From assembly GCA_038501195.1 (NCBI GenBank), contig JBBPUQ010000007.1:2209501-2273500 (forward strand): DNA of 64,000 nucleotides. Direction: 5' to 3'. This document shows positions 24,665 through 36,386 of the stretch, piece after piece. The position numbers and the translations under genes were made by a program. The stretch is from Nemania diffusa. Lineage: Eukaryota; Ascomycota; Sordariomycetes; Xylariales; Xylariaceae. The first letter of the stretch is position 1; every line of letters begins with the position of its first letter. The notes under the pieces were generated by a model. That model was not told where the DNA came from, made no database searches, and saw only the letters and a program-made list of their open reading frames with translations.

Positions 24665-25291
24665 TTATAGCAGAGCCACGGCCCCAAGAAGGCCACCCAG
24701 AGCTGCTGCACCGACAAATACACCGCCGACCTTAGCCGCACCGGCCGTAGGAACTATCGTGCTAGAGGCGCCCGTGGTGGTAGGGACGGTGCCATTGCTA
24801 GAAGCCGAAGCCGTAGCCGTCGGGTAAGGGGTGACCGAGGAGGCGGTGCCGTTTCCAGCAGCAGGCGTGCTCGTGGGCTGGCACAGCGCCTCGGGCGAGC
24901 TGGCGATGGAGTGGATGTAGCTGGTGATGGACGAGGCCGCGGCGCCGGTGGTGATGCACCCCGTGACGATGGCGTCGTACGAGGAGATCTCGACGCTGGC
25001 GAAGTTCAGCAGCGAACCGCCATAGGCCGCGAACTCGGCCACCAGCGACGAGGGCAGCGAGGAGGCGGCGCTGCACAGTGCCGTCACGTAGAGGTCGGGG
25101 TGGGTTAGGAGGCCATCTACGCCGCCCGAGGGTTGACTGAAGAGGTAGGTTTCCAGCGCGGCGGGGGGTACGGGAGCAGCTGCCAGGAGGGCGTTGATTT
25201 TGCTGGTACAGGCGGCTGCGTCGGTGGTTGTCTGAGCTAGAGACAGGCCCGCGAGGACAGCTAGGGGGAGGAGAACCTTGGCGTTGTACAT
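24665..25291 (-). CDS. GPI-anchored secreted protein, infection-structure-type
   Basis: 208 aa, single exon, GC-rich. The signal peptide is residues 1-19 (MYNAKVLLPLAVLAGLSLA, cleavage before QT). The compact domain (~25-145) has four cysteines (in ACTSK, ALCSA, TGCIT and EALCQ) that could form two disulfides. It is followed by a Ser/Thr/Ala-rich stretch with NGT sites. The C-terminus ends in a hydrophobic Gly/Ala/Val/Leu segment (VGGVFVGAAALGGLLGAVALL region) after small residues, as in a GPI-attachment signal. It resembles fungal wall proteins often labelled infection structure specific; that label is from memory of the family and does not prove a role in infection. Expected location: cell wall or plasma-membrane outer face. 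Confidence 0.8.
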   Translation of the reverse strand: MYNAKVLLPLAVLAGLSLAQTTTDAAACTSKINALLAAAPVPPAALETYLFSQPSGGVDGLLTHPDLYVTALCSAASSLPSSLVAEFAAYGGSLLNFASVEISSYDAIVTGCITTGAAASSITSYIHSIASSPEALCQPTSTPAAGNGTASSVTPYPTATASASSNGTVPTTTGASSTIVPTAGAAKVGGVFVGAAALGGLLGAVALL

Positions 25292-26464
25292 GATTCTTGT
25301 TTGTTCAGGTAGTATCGGAATTAGGAGAGATTATATGTGGATAGTTAATATGAGATGCGGTGTAGTACACGATCGAAATATGCAGAGATCTGAGGTTAGC
25401 AGGTGGTTTTATACTCAGTCCAGTTCTCGATGGAGGGAGCTAAATATCTAAAACCTCGTCTATCCACGAGAATAACCAACATCTATGCGAAAACAACTTG
25501 ATGAATAGCCTATCTGACAAATGGTGAGACGGAGACTTTTCCTTGACTCTAAAATATGTATCCCTTACTTGAGAGCTGTTCTTCTATGCAGTCTCTAGTG
25601 TATGTTAGTGCAACTATCGAAGCTTATGGCTGACTAGGAAAAGTTACGTTGGCTGCCAAGAAGTGAGATCAACCCTTGCATGCTAACTAGTATCTAGCGT
25701 CCAGATCCCAGTAAGAAGGGATCGTTTATGGGAAACTCCGCCCGCCTAGGACTACTTCGGGCTCATTCATTGTTCCGTTTTCCATTGACCTCGTGTATGG
25801 CAGAAGTCCGCGGCCCCAATACGAACACGGAGCGCCGGACTTTGGGATAAATCGCAAGTTGATATTCCTGGAGCTTTGCGTCAACTGAATATATTGTTGT
25901 GAATTGCCATGTGAGATGAACTGTCGCTCTCTAGATAGTTACACTAAAAAACCGGTGCTCTATTCAATCCGTCTCGTAAACTAATTGCTAGAAAGAAGCT
26001 TGGTTCATCCGAGTGAATCAATCTAAACTTAGCTTTTTCGCGATCTAAAGTAGTTCCCGGAATAGCCGGCGGACTTCGTTCGGCGGACTTGGGTTGGTTG
26101 AGAAAATAGCTTGATGACCTGTATGGGAGATAACGCACGTACCAAGTTATAGGATGGAAGATCGGAATGAGTATGTTTACTTTCTTGCAATCAATATATC
26201 ACAAAATTTTATACAAGTTCATTTCGCAGTCTATAAGATACTAATTCAGCTATATTATCCGTCGCTCAAATCTGAAAGAATCTTGATGTCTTGGGAGCGT
26301 TTCATTTCGAACCCTTGATTATGGCTACACTCAGGCGTATTCTTCTCCCAAATTGGCGCTCAAAACCATACTCTATGTTAAAGACAAGCTTCCTCTTGAA
26401 GGTCGCTCCGACAATTACGCATTCCCCAGTATAGCACACCAGGACACCTGATTCATACAAACGT
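25292..26464. other. Intergenic
   Basis: Upstream region of the GPI-protein gene and 3' flank of the methyltransferase. Nothing else supported. Confidence 0.45.
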
Positions 26465-28054
26465 CTATTTCGGTACTAACACAATCAGATAATCAGACAG
26501 CTCCTCTGTATATTTCAACATGCGCTCGACCCCCAAACCGGCGCGGTCGAAGAGCGCGAGCCATTCACCATGAGACCGCTCCTGCGCCGCGACGCACGCG
26601 CCCATGATGAAGTCTTGCTGTGTCGCTCGCCACGGCGCCCCTCTCTCCGGGAGGATCATCTCGTCGATGAGAATGCGGGATTCGGCAGTCATGGCTGGCT
26701 TGATGTTTTGCAGGATCTCGACACACTTGTCGTCCGGCCAGTCGTGCAGGACGTTGCGTAAGTAGTACGCGCGCGCTCCTGTTACTGGGAATCAGCATCT
26801 CTAAATGCCCCAGGAAACAGGGGTAGTTTTGGCGAGTGATATGACGAGTGAAAAACAATATTAACATAAGGGCAACTGGGGATGGACGTACCTCGAAGGG
26901 GCTGCAGCGTGAAGAAATCATGCGCTTGCGTCTCAATCCCCTCAAACCCCGGAAGTGGGTTTGCCTTGACCTTTTCGATAGTCTCGGGGAGGTCCTGCAA
27001 CACGATGCGTCCCTTAAGTTCCGGGTATCGCCGCCTCACCGCGACGCACTGGTGGCCCATCGAGCCGCCAACGTCGACGAAGACAGGGGTAGATTCCCCA
27101 GCGCCCCTGGCAAATTCCAGATCGAAATCGACGACGCTGAGGAAGCTGGGCAGGCCGTCTCGCTGCCCAGCCATCCACCCCATGAAATGCCTCAGCACCT
27201 CCGGGCGTTCGTTGATCCACGTGAAGATCGGGTCCGTCGTGTCCTGTCCCCGATACCATGGGAGGAGCGCAGCGTCCGTCATGTTCGCGTACTTACTTTC
27301 GCGGAGGAATTGCGGCATGGCGTTGACAGCCGGCGCTACCGTCGAGTGACTAGGGATTTCACGTTAGGTTCGCCTGCTGGTGAAGATGTCTTCTCTCGCG
27401 GATAGTAAGGAAAAGGGGTCTTAGTGATTTTCATCATCATTATCATCACGCACATGAACGGCAGAGCCGAGCGGCCCCCGAGAGATACCAGAGCCCGCGT
27501 GATGTTGTTCGCGCCATACTGGTCATCGCCTGGCTGCGAGACGATGCCGAAGGACTGGTAGTACCGCAACAAACGCTCTAGAAGGCCAAAAGTCAGACTC
27601 ATCGGCGCCGATATTAAAGTGCATTATGGCATACTCAGCAAAGCGGGATCGACTCTCGTTTTCTCTGCGAGCTCGGCATTGGTAGCTAAGGCGCCTTTTA
27701 AACCTGTTAAAACATCGAAAAGACCCGTCTCAACGCCTATCAACGCGAGGGGTAGTTGGAAAGACTAGATGAACACGTATAAGTCAGGTCAGCAAAGACC
27801 AGAGTCTCATAATTTCTCTTTTGAATTGAAAGAATTACGCAAGTAATGAAGTTCATTTTATAACCCACTGTATGAGCAATCCGATGAACGGTATCTCCCG
27901 GCGCCTCGGTAACAAGGGAGAGTTTACGGGCCGCCTCACTTAGCCGGCGCCGGGTTGCGCAGTCGAGGGCACCAGGGTCAAAGGCAGGGTCCTCGAGGAG
28001 GCTTTCCAGTCCTTCCGCCAACCCTAGCGCGTCGTCTTTCTTAATTATCATCAT
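26465..28054 (-). CDS. SAM-dependent O-methyltransferase (plant/fungal COMT-like)
   Basis: Transfers a methyl group from S-adenosylmethionine to a hydroxyl, typically on aromatic secondary metabolites. Exons 27869-28054, 27635-27764, 27454-27577, 26892-27349 and 26465-26778 give 403 aa with every phase consistent. The N-terminal dimerisation helices include SEAARKLSLVTEAPGDTVHRIAH and, across the next join, LPLALIGVETGLF. The winged-helix part has LLRYYQSFGIV. The SAM site is DVGGSMG (~239-245), then VLQDLPETI. The expected catalytic base is His311 in LRNVLHDWPDDKC, followed by ILIDEMILPERGAPW and a normal C-terminus. The start is uncertain: 28054 is the first ATG, but the frame stays open upstream. 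No PKS or NRPS lies nearby, so the substrate is unknown. Confidence 0.87.
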
Positions 28055-28711
28055 GCGTACGGAAAAAAGAAAATCGCGACCGGGATCCGAAGTAGTAAAT
28101 GGAGCCGTAGTAGACCCGATTGAGTATCTACAGCAGAGGGTCAATACTGGTCACATTTGGCGCGGACGAGGTTATTCATCTTACAGAGCTGGGTAAGTAA
28201 CTCATAAGTTTTACAATCTACGATGAATTATCTTCATTGTTAGTCGCTGACCGCTATTTTATGTTTAGATAACTAATTTGATCATGAAGATCGCCTTGGA
28301 ATGATCCACCCCTGGAATCTCTTTGGCGTACAGTAATCAATCATGCCTATCAACTTGGCACGGGGGTGAGAAGTCCTTAGCATAGCCGAGCCCTACATGA
28401 TACGACGAGGCTTACATGTCATCGGCCAGTCCCGTCTTATCTACGAAAAAAGATCCCTTGCTAGTCACAATATCAAGATCATTCTTGTCGACAAGGCATA
28501 AAAAGGGTATATTGAAAAGGCAAATTGCTATAGTCTACAGTTCTACCGTGGGCGCCGAGATCCTGTAAACCAACATCATGCCTCGCAGAACTCCCACGCT
28601 AAAATGAGCATTAAAGGGTATAAAAAAAAGGTATTAAAAAGCCTGTCAAAAATCTAAGTGACTTAGGGCACCCATAGTGACTCCCTCAATTCCAGACCAC
28701 CATCGACTCAA
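28055..28711. other. Intergenic
   Basis: No supported feature. A/T-rich with short A runs around 28620-28650. Confidence 0.45.
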
Positions 28712-30658
28712 TCAAGCGGTTGCGGTCACAGTAGCAGTAGTTACGTCTGTCGTCGTCGTTGTCGATATCTCTTTTTCAGTAACGGTCACAGTAACGGTAA
28801 CGGGCTCGGGGGTAGCGTTAGGCAAAATATCTGCTTGACTGAGGCTTATTTGCGTAGATGAGCTATGCACCTGATTGCCACGATGGGGGACGGACGTCAC
28901 TGGGATAATATCTACCCCAGTGGGTGTACCATCCGGGTCAGGAATGGTGGAAGTCGCGGTCGGTTGGGTTTCAATAGAGCTTGCACTCGTCTCAGCTGAC
29001 GTTGACAAGGGGGTCGAGGATACTGAAGGAGTGACGCTGATTGTCGATGTGATAGTAGGAGTTTCTGAACTTGACGGCCGCGTCACAGTGATAAACGTAG
29101 TGCCAATAGAGCTGCTAGTAATAGTAGTGGTGCTCGTCGATTCTACAATGGTTGATCCGGAAGAGCTGCTGCTAGTGCTAGCAGTGACTGTTGTCTCTAC
29201 AGTAGATGATTGAGTAGAGGTCGTAGTCGATGGCGACTCAACCGAAGTTGATTGCGTTGACGATGTGGGCTCGGAAGAAGTCAGAGTCAAAGGCGACGAC
29301 GATGTAGTAGAAGAGCTGGCTGTGACGATAGTCTGGCTTGTATGGGTGACCGTTGGCGTTATTGTGATGGTGGTTGCACTACCAACGTCTGAACTACTAG
29401 GAGTCGAGCTAGTGGGCGGATCTTGGGCACGGGCTTGGTCAAAGCATCCGACCTGGACGCCAGCAGTGGTGTTCATTGGAACGGCGAAGCACGACAAGCC
29501 AGTGTCACAGGGACTTATATCAAAGCTACCAGCACTAGAACATTGACCGATACTACCCTTGATACAGGCAACTTGGCCGGCTACACAAGCGGACTGCGCT
29601 GTGATGTTTGCAAAAAGCTTGTTATACGCCTCAGCTTCTGCTACATTACTGGCATAGATATCGGGCGATACAGTTGTGCTTGATGGAGGAGCAGAAGATA
29701 TAACAGTGGGTACTGCAGAGTTCGGTACCCCCGTTACTTCGAGTGACTTCGCTTTTGATGCAGACGAACTCGATATCAGCGCGCTACTTGTGACCGGGTT
29801 GGTCGTTGGAGAGCTAATTGCTGGGAGTGTACTGGAAATAGTTGGTAGCGAGGTCGCAGCGCCCGAACTGCTGGACTGACTTGCTATCGAGCTGACATCA
29901 GATTGCGTTATTGCTCCAGTTAGGCCAGAGGGAGACAGAAAGGGTGAGGGAGTTAGCGGGCCACTACTGCTACCAGCAGCAGACGAGGTGATTGGTAAGC
30001 TGCTCGTCACAATGGCCGTAGAGGAAGTCGTAGAAGGCGTTACAGATATTGTCGACGAGTCCGTAAATGAGCTAGATGTTGTCGAGGCCGATGGTGAATT
30101 GTTCGATGTCGAATCTGGTGCAGCACCCGTCTTGATAGTGACCGTTGAGGACGGAAATATGCTGACCACCGGAATGGTTGATGTTTCTGCTGGGCGGGTA
30201 CTGCTAGGTGCTACTGAACCGGACGACGTAGAAGAAGTTGGCGCCTGAATAGAGCTGGAGCCCGATTCTGTTGGCTGCAAAGAAGGACTAGTAGAAGGTA
30301 TTATTGTCGAGGTGGTGGAAAGGGTGGATGAGGTTAACTCAGAGGTGAGCGTGGAGGAGACGGTTAAAGGATGACTTGAGAAAGACGGTATCGATGAGTC
30401 TCCTAACGTCACCGATGTAGATGACTCTGCCGGCAACGACGAGAAAGTGCTCGTTGAGTTTGTGAACCTCTTGAGCACCCATGGTTGTTTAGCAACGCCA
30501 TCTTGTCTTATCCTGCATGATGTTAGTCCATGGCCTCTCGCGCGTGACGGAAGAGAGTTTATAAAATTCGATACATACCTCTCACCGCGCCTCAGCGGTC
30601 CGGCCGCCGAGGCCCCCGACAGCCAAAGTAGATCTAAGAAGAGAAGTGGTTTCCACAT
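28712..30658 (-). CDS. Ser/Thr-rich secreted protein with CBM19-like module
   Basis: Exons 30579-30658 and 28712-30512 (66-nt intron) give 626 aa. Exon 1 is essentially a signal peptide (MWKPLLFLDLLWLSGASAA) plus a dibasic site. Two long Ser/Thr/Pro tracts, expected to be heavily O-mannosylated, flank a cysteine module at roughly 320-385. That module reads SACVAGQVACIKGSIGQC, then SPCDTGLSCFAVPMN and QVGC. The six-cysteine spacing and the CFAVP core resemble the chitin-binding CBM19 of fungal chitinases. No catalytic domain is present, and no GPI-type hydrophobic tail ends the protein, so a wall-bound or secreted chitin-binding mucin is the likeliest reading. The antisense strand also shows long frames here, which are a by-product of the Ser/Thr codon repeats. 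Confidence 0.8.
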   Translation of the reverse strand: MWKPLLFLDLLWLSGASAAGPLRRGERYVSNFINSLPSRARGHGLTSCRIRQDGVAKQPWVLKRFTNSTSTFSSLPAESSTSVTLGDSSIPSFSSHPLTVSSTLTSELTSSTLSTTSTIIPSTSPSLQPTESGSSSIQAPTSSTSSGSVAPSSTRPAETSTIPVVSIFPSSTVTIKTGAAPDSTSNNSPSASTTSSSFTDSSTISVTPSTTSSTAIVTSSLPITSSAAGSSSGPLTPSPFLSPSGLTGAITQSDVSSIASQSSSSGAATSLPTISSTLPAISSPTTNPVTSSALISSSSASKAKSLEVTGVPNSAVPTVISSAPPSSTTVSPDIYASNVAEAEAYNKLFANITAQSACVAGQVACIKGSIGQCSSAGSFDISPCDTGLSCFAVPMNTTAGVQVGCFDQARAQDPPTSSTPSSSDVGSATTITITPTVTHTSQTIVTASSSTTSSSPLTLTSSEPTSSTQSTSVESPSTTTSTQSSTVETTVTASTSSSSSGSTIVESTSTTTITSSSIGTTFITVTRPSSSETPTITSTISVTPSVSSTPLSTSAETSASSIETQPTATSTIPDPDGTPTGVDIIPVTSVPHRGNQVHSSSTQISLSQADILPNATPEPVTVTVTVTEKEISTTTTTDVTTATVTATA

Positions 30659-32638
30659 TGGGGGAAATAATAATCGAAAATATTTGCTCGGAAATGAAGA
30701 AAAAGAAGAAGGAAAGTGACGAGAAGAAACGAAGGAAAGCGAATAGGAAAGGGGTCAAGGTCAGGGTTCGCGAGGAATGGCGGCGCAACAGCAATTCATA
30801 TTCCTCGGTGAGGCGATAAAAACGAGGCGAAGTGCAGAAAGAGGCGAATACAGAATCAAAGGGAGACAATGGCCCAATGTTTTCAGGCCCGGTAGACAAT
30901 AAGATTGACAATGAATGTGCGATAGTCACAACCCGAGAGTCGACAAAGGAGAGGCGCCACGGCGAGAAAGAACAGCAGATGAGTCGATGAGCAGATGAGC
31001 AGCTGAGCAGACGAGTAGATGCACCAAAATGAACCACCAGGGCTAGAAGCTAGAAGGAGAGAAAATCAACTGCAAGTGTGAAGATCTTTGCAGATCGACG
31101 GGACGGGAGAGGGCCAGTATCTTGTATAAACACCGAGACGCTACCTTCGAGCTGAGTGATCCCACAGAGGCACCAAGAGGCACCACAGAGCCACTACAGG
31201 GGGAGGCTCGCCAGGCCATGCGGTGCCATAGCATTCGCCCCGGTCCCGTCAGGTGCCGTGACTAATATAACTAACATACCTCATAACAATGCGTGAGTGC
31301 GTCAAAACTTAAGATTAAGGCCCGTTGAGAGGACCTCGTTGCTCGAGCTGACCGTCTAAATCGTCAGGCATTGGCCAATGCAAGACCATTGGTCGAGAAT
31401 GTCCTGGCCACCCAGCGAAATCCCGACCAGCAGAAACGAGGGTTCGTTAAAGACGTGCGGACTCAAGACTCGTGAAGTGGCTAAGCGCCGCGCGATCTCC
31501 CTGGAGCTGTCGAGTAAGCGTGGCTCGTGTTTCGGCTCGCTGCACCGGACAGACGCGCGGTAACGTATTATTGGCCGGCTAGTCTCCCTCCACATGCACC
31601 GGCAAGCGCTAAGAACCAATCGCTATGCCGTGGTCGTACAGCCTGCGACCACCAAACAAAGCAGAGTGACAGTACCGGTGGGGGTGATCCCTAACCGTAA
31701 ATTCAGGTACCAACCGACACTAAACCATCCCTGGACGGTATAGATCTAACAGGCACCAAACGCTACCGATAGAGCCCCACAGCGGCTATATCCTAGTCTG
31801 TCTAGCACTCGCCTCATTTGAGATTTGAATCAAATACCCCTCGTATCCTCCAAGTTTCACTTACTTACACTCACTCTATGTACGTCTAACGTTAGCTATT
31901 CTATCATCATTTCACATTTGGGTATTCTCAGCCCTTAAATGTTTAAATCCCAATATGGCCAATAAATTCCCTGACTACCATGACATTTTCGCTTCAGGCT
32001 GTAATACAACCTTGGTTTCATCGCTTGTCCCACACACTACTGACGTCATGTGGAATTGTCTATGTGTCTATGCTGCGCATCTTTCGAGAGTGATCGATCC
32101 CTATCCTCAAATTGGCATGCGAGTATTGTTGGATAACGCTGTAGTACCAAACCCTGAAAACGTGGCTTCCCAGCTAACTGCTGAATATGCGACTTATTAT
32201 ATATAACGCTAGAGACCATGAAGTTATTGATTAAGCGTAGATTCTAGTTCGAAGAGGAAAAGTACTTAAAGTCTTCTGGCTAAAGGGCGTAAAGTTCAAA
32301 TGCTATATAAAATGGTATACGCATAAAAATAATTTCCAATTTGATAGCGTTACAGCTTATATTAACCTGCCCTTTTTTGAGGGTCGACCTAAACAAATAA
32401 ATCCACTATTAACACCTAGTAAATATTTTAAGAATTAATCATAAAGCAATGATAAAAATATGTAATAATCATCTCAATCTTTTTAAGAAACCTACGACGC
32501 TAGGAACCCTTGTTTTGTTCTCTTTTTTCTTTTTTCTTTTTTTCTTTTCCCCCTTTTTTTTTCTAATTTTCTTCGAAGCAATAGAAACGATTATGAAAGT
32601 AATGGAAATAAGTTGGAAGATAGAAAGTGAGAACCACT
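30659..32638. other. Intergenic, AT-rich toward the right
   Basis: About 2 kb with no convincing gene. An 83-codon frame at 31955-32206 has no family signal. A pyrimidine tract (T/C only, ~60 bp) lies near 32514-32572, just past the stop of the next minus-strand gene. Confidence 0.45.
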
Positions 32639-33283
32639 TCACTGTTCGATTTTGAGGTCCTCAAGCGACGGCTCTGATAGTTCGGTATTCGGGGTATCAC
32701 AAGACTCCTTAGTAGTGGGACCAAGACTTACTCCTTCGCCCTTCTTCAACAGATCCACAACCGTGGGATCTTCTTCGATTACTTTCTCAATAGCTTCTTT
32801 CAAATTATCTTGGCGACGGCGGCGATATTTTAGAGACCTCTGGTGATTCACTTCACAGCATGTGAGACACAAACGGCGATTTTTTGGCGGTGGAACTTTC
32901 CCGCACTTTGTACATAGTCCAGCTTCCCTACGCCGTATTGTTTCCTCTCTCTGTGCGACAAGGTTTGGTTGCGTAGAGTTGCCGTAAGATGTTGTTCCGT
33001 TAGGTCTACGTGTATGCTTACCGAGGCCAAGCGAAATAAGATCCCTTTCCGCTTGTCGCCTCTCACTCCTCACCCGGGCCTCTCTCTCCCAGCACTTAGA
33101 ACATTTTATCTTCTGTAAGCTTTCTAGTGGAGCGTCACAGCTGATGCAACGGCCCGAGGCTCTCACTTTTTCACGATATCTATGAACAGCCGCTCGCTGC
33201 CTCTCTAGATGCATTTGGCATTTTCTAGAATTAGGTACCGGAACACCTTTACACCTTGCCGAGCCCTGGCATTTTCCCTCCAT
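32639..33283 (-). CDS. Cysteine-rich zinc-ribbon protein, unknown
   Basis: 214 aa, single intact exon. Three cysteine modules are visible: C5-x5-C11-x10-C22-x2-H25; then C46-x2-C49-x11-C61-x2-C64; and C124-x2-C127-x11-C139-x2-C142. The last two have identical spacing, as expected for zinc ribbons. Basic Arg-rich helices separate them (RQRAAVHRYREKVR, SERRQAERDL, KYRRRRQDN), suggesting nucleic-acid binding. The C-terminus is acidic. I do not recognise a named family. It lies in a gene-poor, AT-rich stretch, and similar small ribbon-repeat proteins occur as lineage-specific genes in fungi, so an accessory origin is plausible but not shown. Confidence 0.72.
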   Translation of the reverse strand: MEGKCQGSARCKGVPVPNSRKCQMHLERQRAAVHRYREKVRASGRCISCDAPLESLQKIKCSKCWEREARVRSERRQAERDLISLGLGKHTRRPNGTTSYGNSTQPNLVAQREETIRRREAGLCTKCGKVPPPKNRRLCLTCCEVNHQRSLKYRRRRQDNLKEAIEKVIEEDPTVVDLLKKGEGVSLGPTTKESCDTPNTELSEPSLEDLKIEQ

Positions 33284-33999
33284 AGTGACAATTTGAGGCT
33301 TAGAGTCCGTAAGTGGTAAAAGAGAGTTCTATGTTGCCGCCAATAATGATTGTTTTGAGTTATTGGGTTCTTTCAAGTCTTGGTGGTGGTGATCGTCTTT
33401 GCAATAACGTTAGCTGGGAATTGTGATGAGGTTTATACCCTACACAATGAATCAGGGGCCTTTGTTCAGCAGAGTGTGCTTATGAAACTAAGTTTCTACT
33501 TATTTGTGTTTGACATATTTCACTACACCATGCTCTTAGCTCAGTGTTTACCTGCACGGAGTTCTATAGGGATATGTTTAAAATAACAAAGGAAGAGAAA
33601 AAAGAGACAAAGACCTTTGTTACGGCTATAGACTGGTTGGTTTACCACTTACTTTCTGGAACATAACATGGGAAAGAGTGCACGATACCATAACACATAC
33701 AACATTTCTGACATAGTCCCGAGTCTCCATTTTGTTTCAACTTGTTAACGTGAATCGATGCGGTTAGTTGTCTAATGTCGGGACGTTTGGCGGGGTATAG
33801 AGTGAAACTTCTTGTAGATTGACTAAGACCCGGTACGTGGCTGGTACGACGTTGCCTGGCTAGATTACTTGAGACATCTATCCCAGCCACACGTGACTTG
33901 ACACGACTGATCATTTATGCCATGTCTTCTCACCCCTCAACGTGTAGACCCTCTCGATGGGGAGAGAAACGCGTCGCCAACTGAAGCATAAATTGAAGC
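33284..33999. other. Intergenic
   Basis: Divergent promoters of the zinc-ribbon and MFS genes. No gene supported. Confidence 0.45.
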
Positions 34000-35908
34000 A
34001 TGGAGGCCTCATCTCACGTCTCGAACTCGGATCCTCTCTCGCCAGGGCCGCCGCCACGTGCCGACCTGCGCCTGCGCCTAGTGCCCTGGCTCGTGGGCGC
34101 GATCCAGCTCCTGGCCACCCTGGGCCACTGGTTGAACAATGTTCCGCTCAGTCGGCTTCTCGAGCTGAATCTCTGCCGTGCGTACTACCTCGCTCACGAC
34201 CCTTCATTTGTCGACCCGGACGGCAATGTGGCAGAGCGTTTCTGTAAGCTAGATGATGTCCAGGAGAGCCTTGCATTTTATCTGGGTCTTCTATCGACGT
34301 TGGAACTTGTCTGTGGTAATTTGAGATCAGACCCTCCCCACTCCCAGCACGGTGGCTCATTCTAACACGGCGCACGCAGAACTCATAGCCACGATTCCCC
34401 TGGGATATGTATCGGACAAGCTCGGTCGAAGATTTGTACTACTTCTGAATTCCGTATCGGCCATTCTGGCAATTGTCTGGTACATCTGCGTTGGTAAGTT
34501 AGACCTCCTAAACTCCTAAACTAGCAGAACTTGGTGGGCGGACAGTCACACTAATAGTAGCTTACACTGGGAAAAGCTCATTTCTACAAAACCTTTCCTA
34601 TTACAGCCGTAGTCGCTGGTCCGTTCCTCTTTCTCTTTTCAGGATTTTATAACGTCCTTGGCGCCAATTTGAACGCCCTTGTTGCCGATATAACCGATTC
34701 ATCTGCACAGCGGTAGGTCGTTCAATCGCTGCTGTATCTTCATTCCGCTTACGAACCCATAGAACTACCATCTTCTCTTGGACCCAATGTGGTGCACAAA
34801 TCATCTCCCTCCTTGGCCCTGCAATTAGCTCTACTGCACTGTTGCAAAGCCTGTGGCTGCCTTTTGGCCTTGGCATAGGGTGCTTGGCACTGATTATTCC
34901 TTGCGTCTTGCTACTCCCCGAAACACAACCATGGCTCCGGAAACCTACGTGCCCGAGGCCTGCAAGTACTGAGGCTATACTCGGAGACGAACAAGGCAAC
35001 GATGTGTCAGAGGACAGCCCGCTATTACCCGATTCAAGCCAAGACGGTGTCCAAAATGGGGAAACGACTGGGAATATTCGATTACACGAGGTCTTACGCA
35101 AGAAATTCCGACAGGTTGCGCAGTCGCAGCGCGATCTATGGTACCTTATACGTATAAACCCATCGTTCCCCCTGTGCCTCCTGATATTTCTCTTTACCAC
35201 GCTATCCAAGCAGTCAATAAACATCTTACTCCAGTATACATCGATGAAATTCAATATATCATTTGCAGAGGTAAGTACGAACGGGAGATGGTAATCTAGA
35301 CTACGCTAACCCCGTATCAAGGCCGGTTACCTGTTTTCTATCAAGGCTGCCGTGAGCTTTGCGCTCTATACTATCTTCATACCCGGGATGTTGCATATCA
35401 TGACAAAACGGCTTGGTTATTCATCTAGCTACGCCAATCTCTTCGGTCTCCGTCTCAGTATCATTCTTCTGCTATGTGGAGCTGTGCTTATAGGCCTTTC
35501 TACGGAGCTATGGATGCTGGTTATTGGTTCGTGAACCCGAGTTTCAACGATATGTGTAATTCCACTGAACTTGCTCAATAGCACTCGCCCTATACTCGTT
35601 GGGTTATGGCCTAAGCCTCTTTGCATTGTCATTCATCACGGACCTGACAATTCGACTGTTAGATGAATCCCACGTGGCACGAACATACTCCGTCGTGGCT
35701 TTTATTGAGACTATTGGGCATACCATTGGCATCCCAGCGTTGACAGCAGCGTGGGTACAGGGTATAAAACTTGGCGGCTGGGCCCTGGCTTTGCCTTGGT
35801 GGTTGAGTGCCGTAAGTAATCCTTTCTTTATACATGATATATTTACTGACAAATCCGTAGGCATTGTATGGGCTTATCTATATTCCCGCATACTGTCTCA
35901 AGGGTTAA
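34000..35908 (+). CDS. Major facilitator superfamily transporter
   Basis: Proton-coupled carrier of the multidrug/DHA type in the plasma membrane. Seven exons: 34000-34315, 34380-34493, 34607-34712, 34763-35270, 35322-35526, 35582-35811 and 35861-35908. They give 508 aa with consistent phases. Motif A of the family appears as GYVSDKLGRRF after the second helix. A long polar central loop (PRPASTEAILGDE to HEVLRKKF) separates the two six-helix halves. Later helices include LCLLIFLFTTLSKQSINILL, RLSIILLLCGAVLIGL and ALPWWLSA. The last exon ends ALYGLIYIPAYCLKG. Intron 5 uses the uncommon donor GTTCGT. The same-strand P450 starts 480 bp downstream, so the pair may be co-regulated and the carrier may export or import that enzyme's product or substrate (inference). 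Confidence 0.88.
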
Positions 35909-36386
35909 AGGTAGGGAAGCTCACGTTACGAGACTTAGAGTAATTATCCGTAGTATTTACGTCCGAATAAATAAAATCAAATGATTTATACTTGTACATA
36001 GACTCAGCGGCCTTTATAAACCTCTCAGCCCAATACCTCCTATATGTAGTTTCTAATCCGCTGTAACCAAGGCTAATAATCTAGAGTTTAGAACAACAGT
36101 AGTTCTGTTTAGTTAATAATTCTCTTAGTGTCTAAAAGGCCTTGTGACCTAATTCTTTCCTTGTTAAGAATAGGAAAACCGTGACCGATCTATGCAGGAG
36201 GAATTTGGTTCTTCCGAAGGCCTCTTCCTCCAATAGACTTGCCTACAGCCTTAGGGTGTCTCAGATGAACCTACTACGTAGGGAGGGGCTTGTATAGGTC
36301 CTACGTTGTGGATATGTGAGTGGCTTTACGGTATGACATCTCCCTTCCTGATCTCACTACTTTCCTAGGCACCCACATCTTTCGAA
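35909..36386. other. Intergenic spacer between MFS and P450 genes
   Basis: 478 bp holding the MFS 3' end and the P450 promoter. Nothing else supported. Confidence 0.5.
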
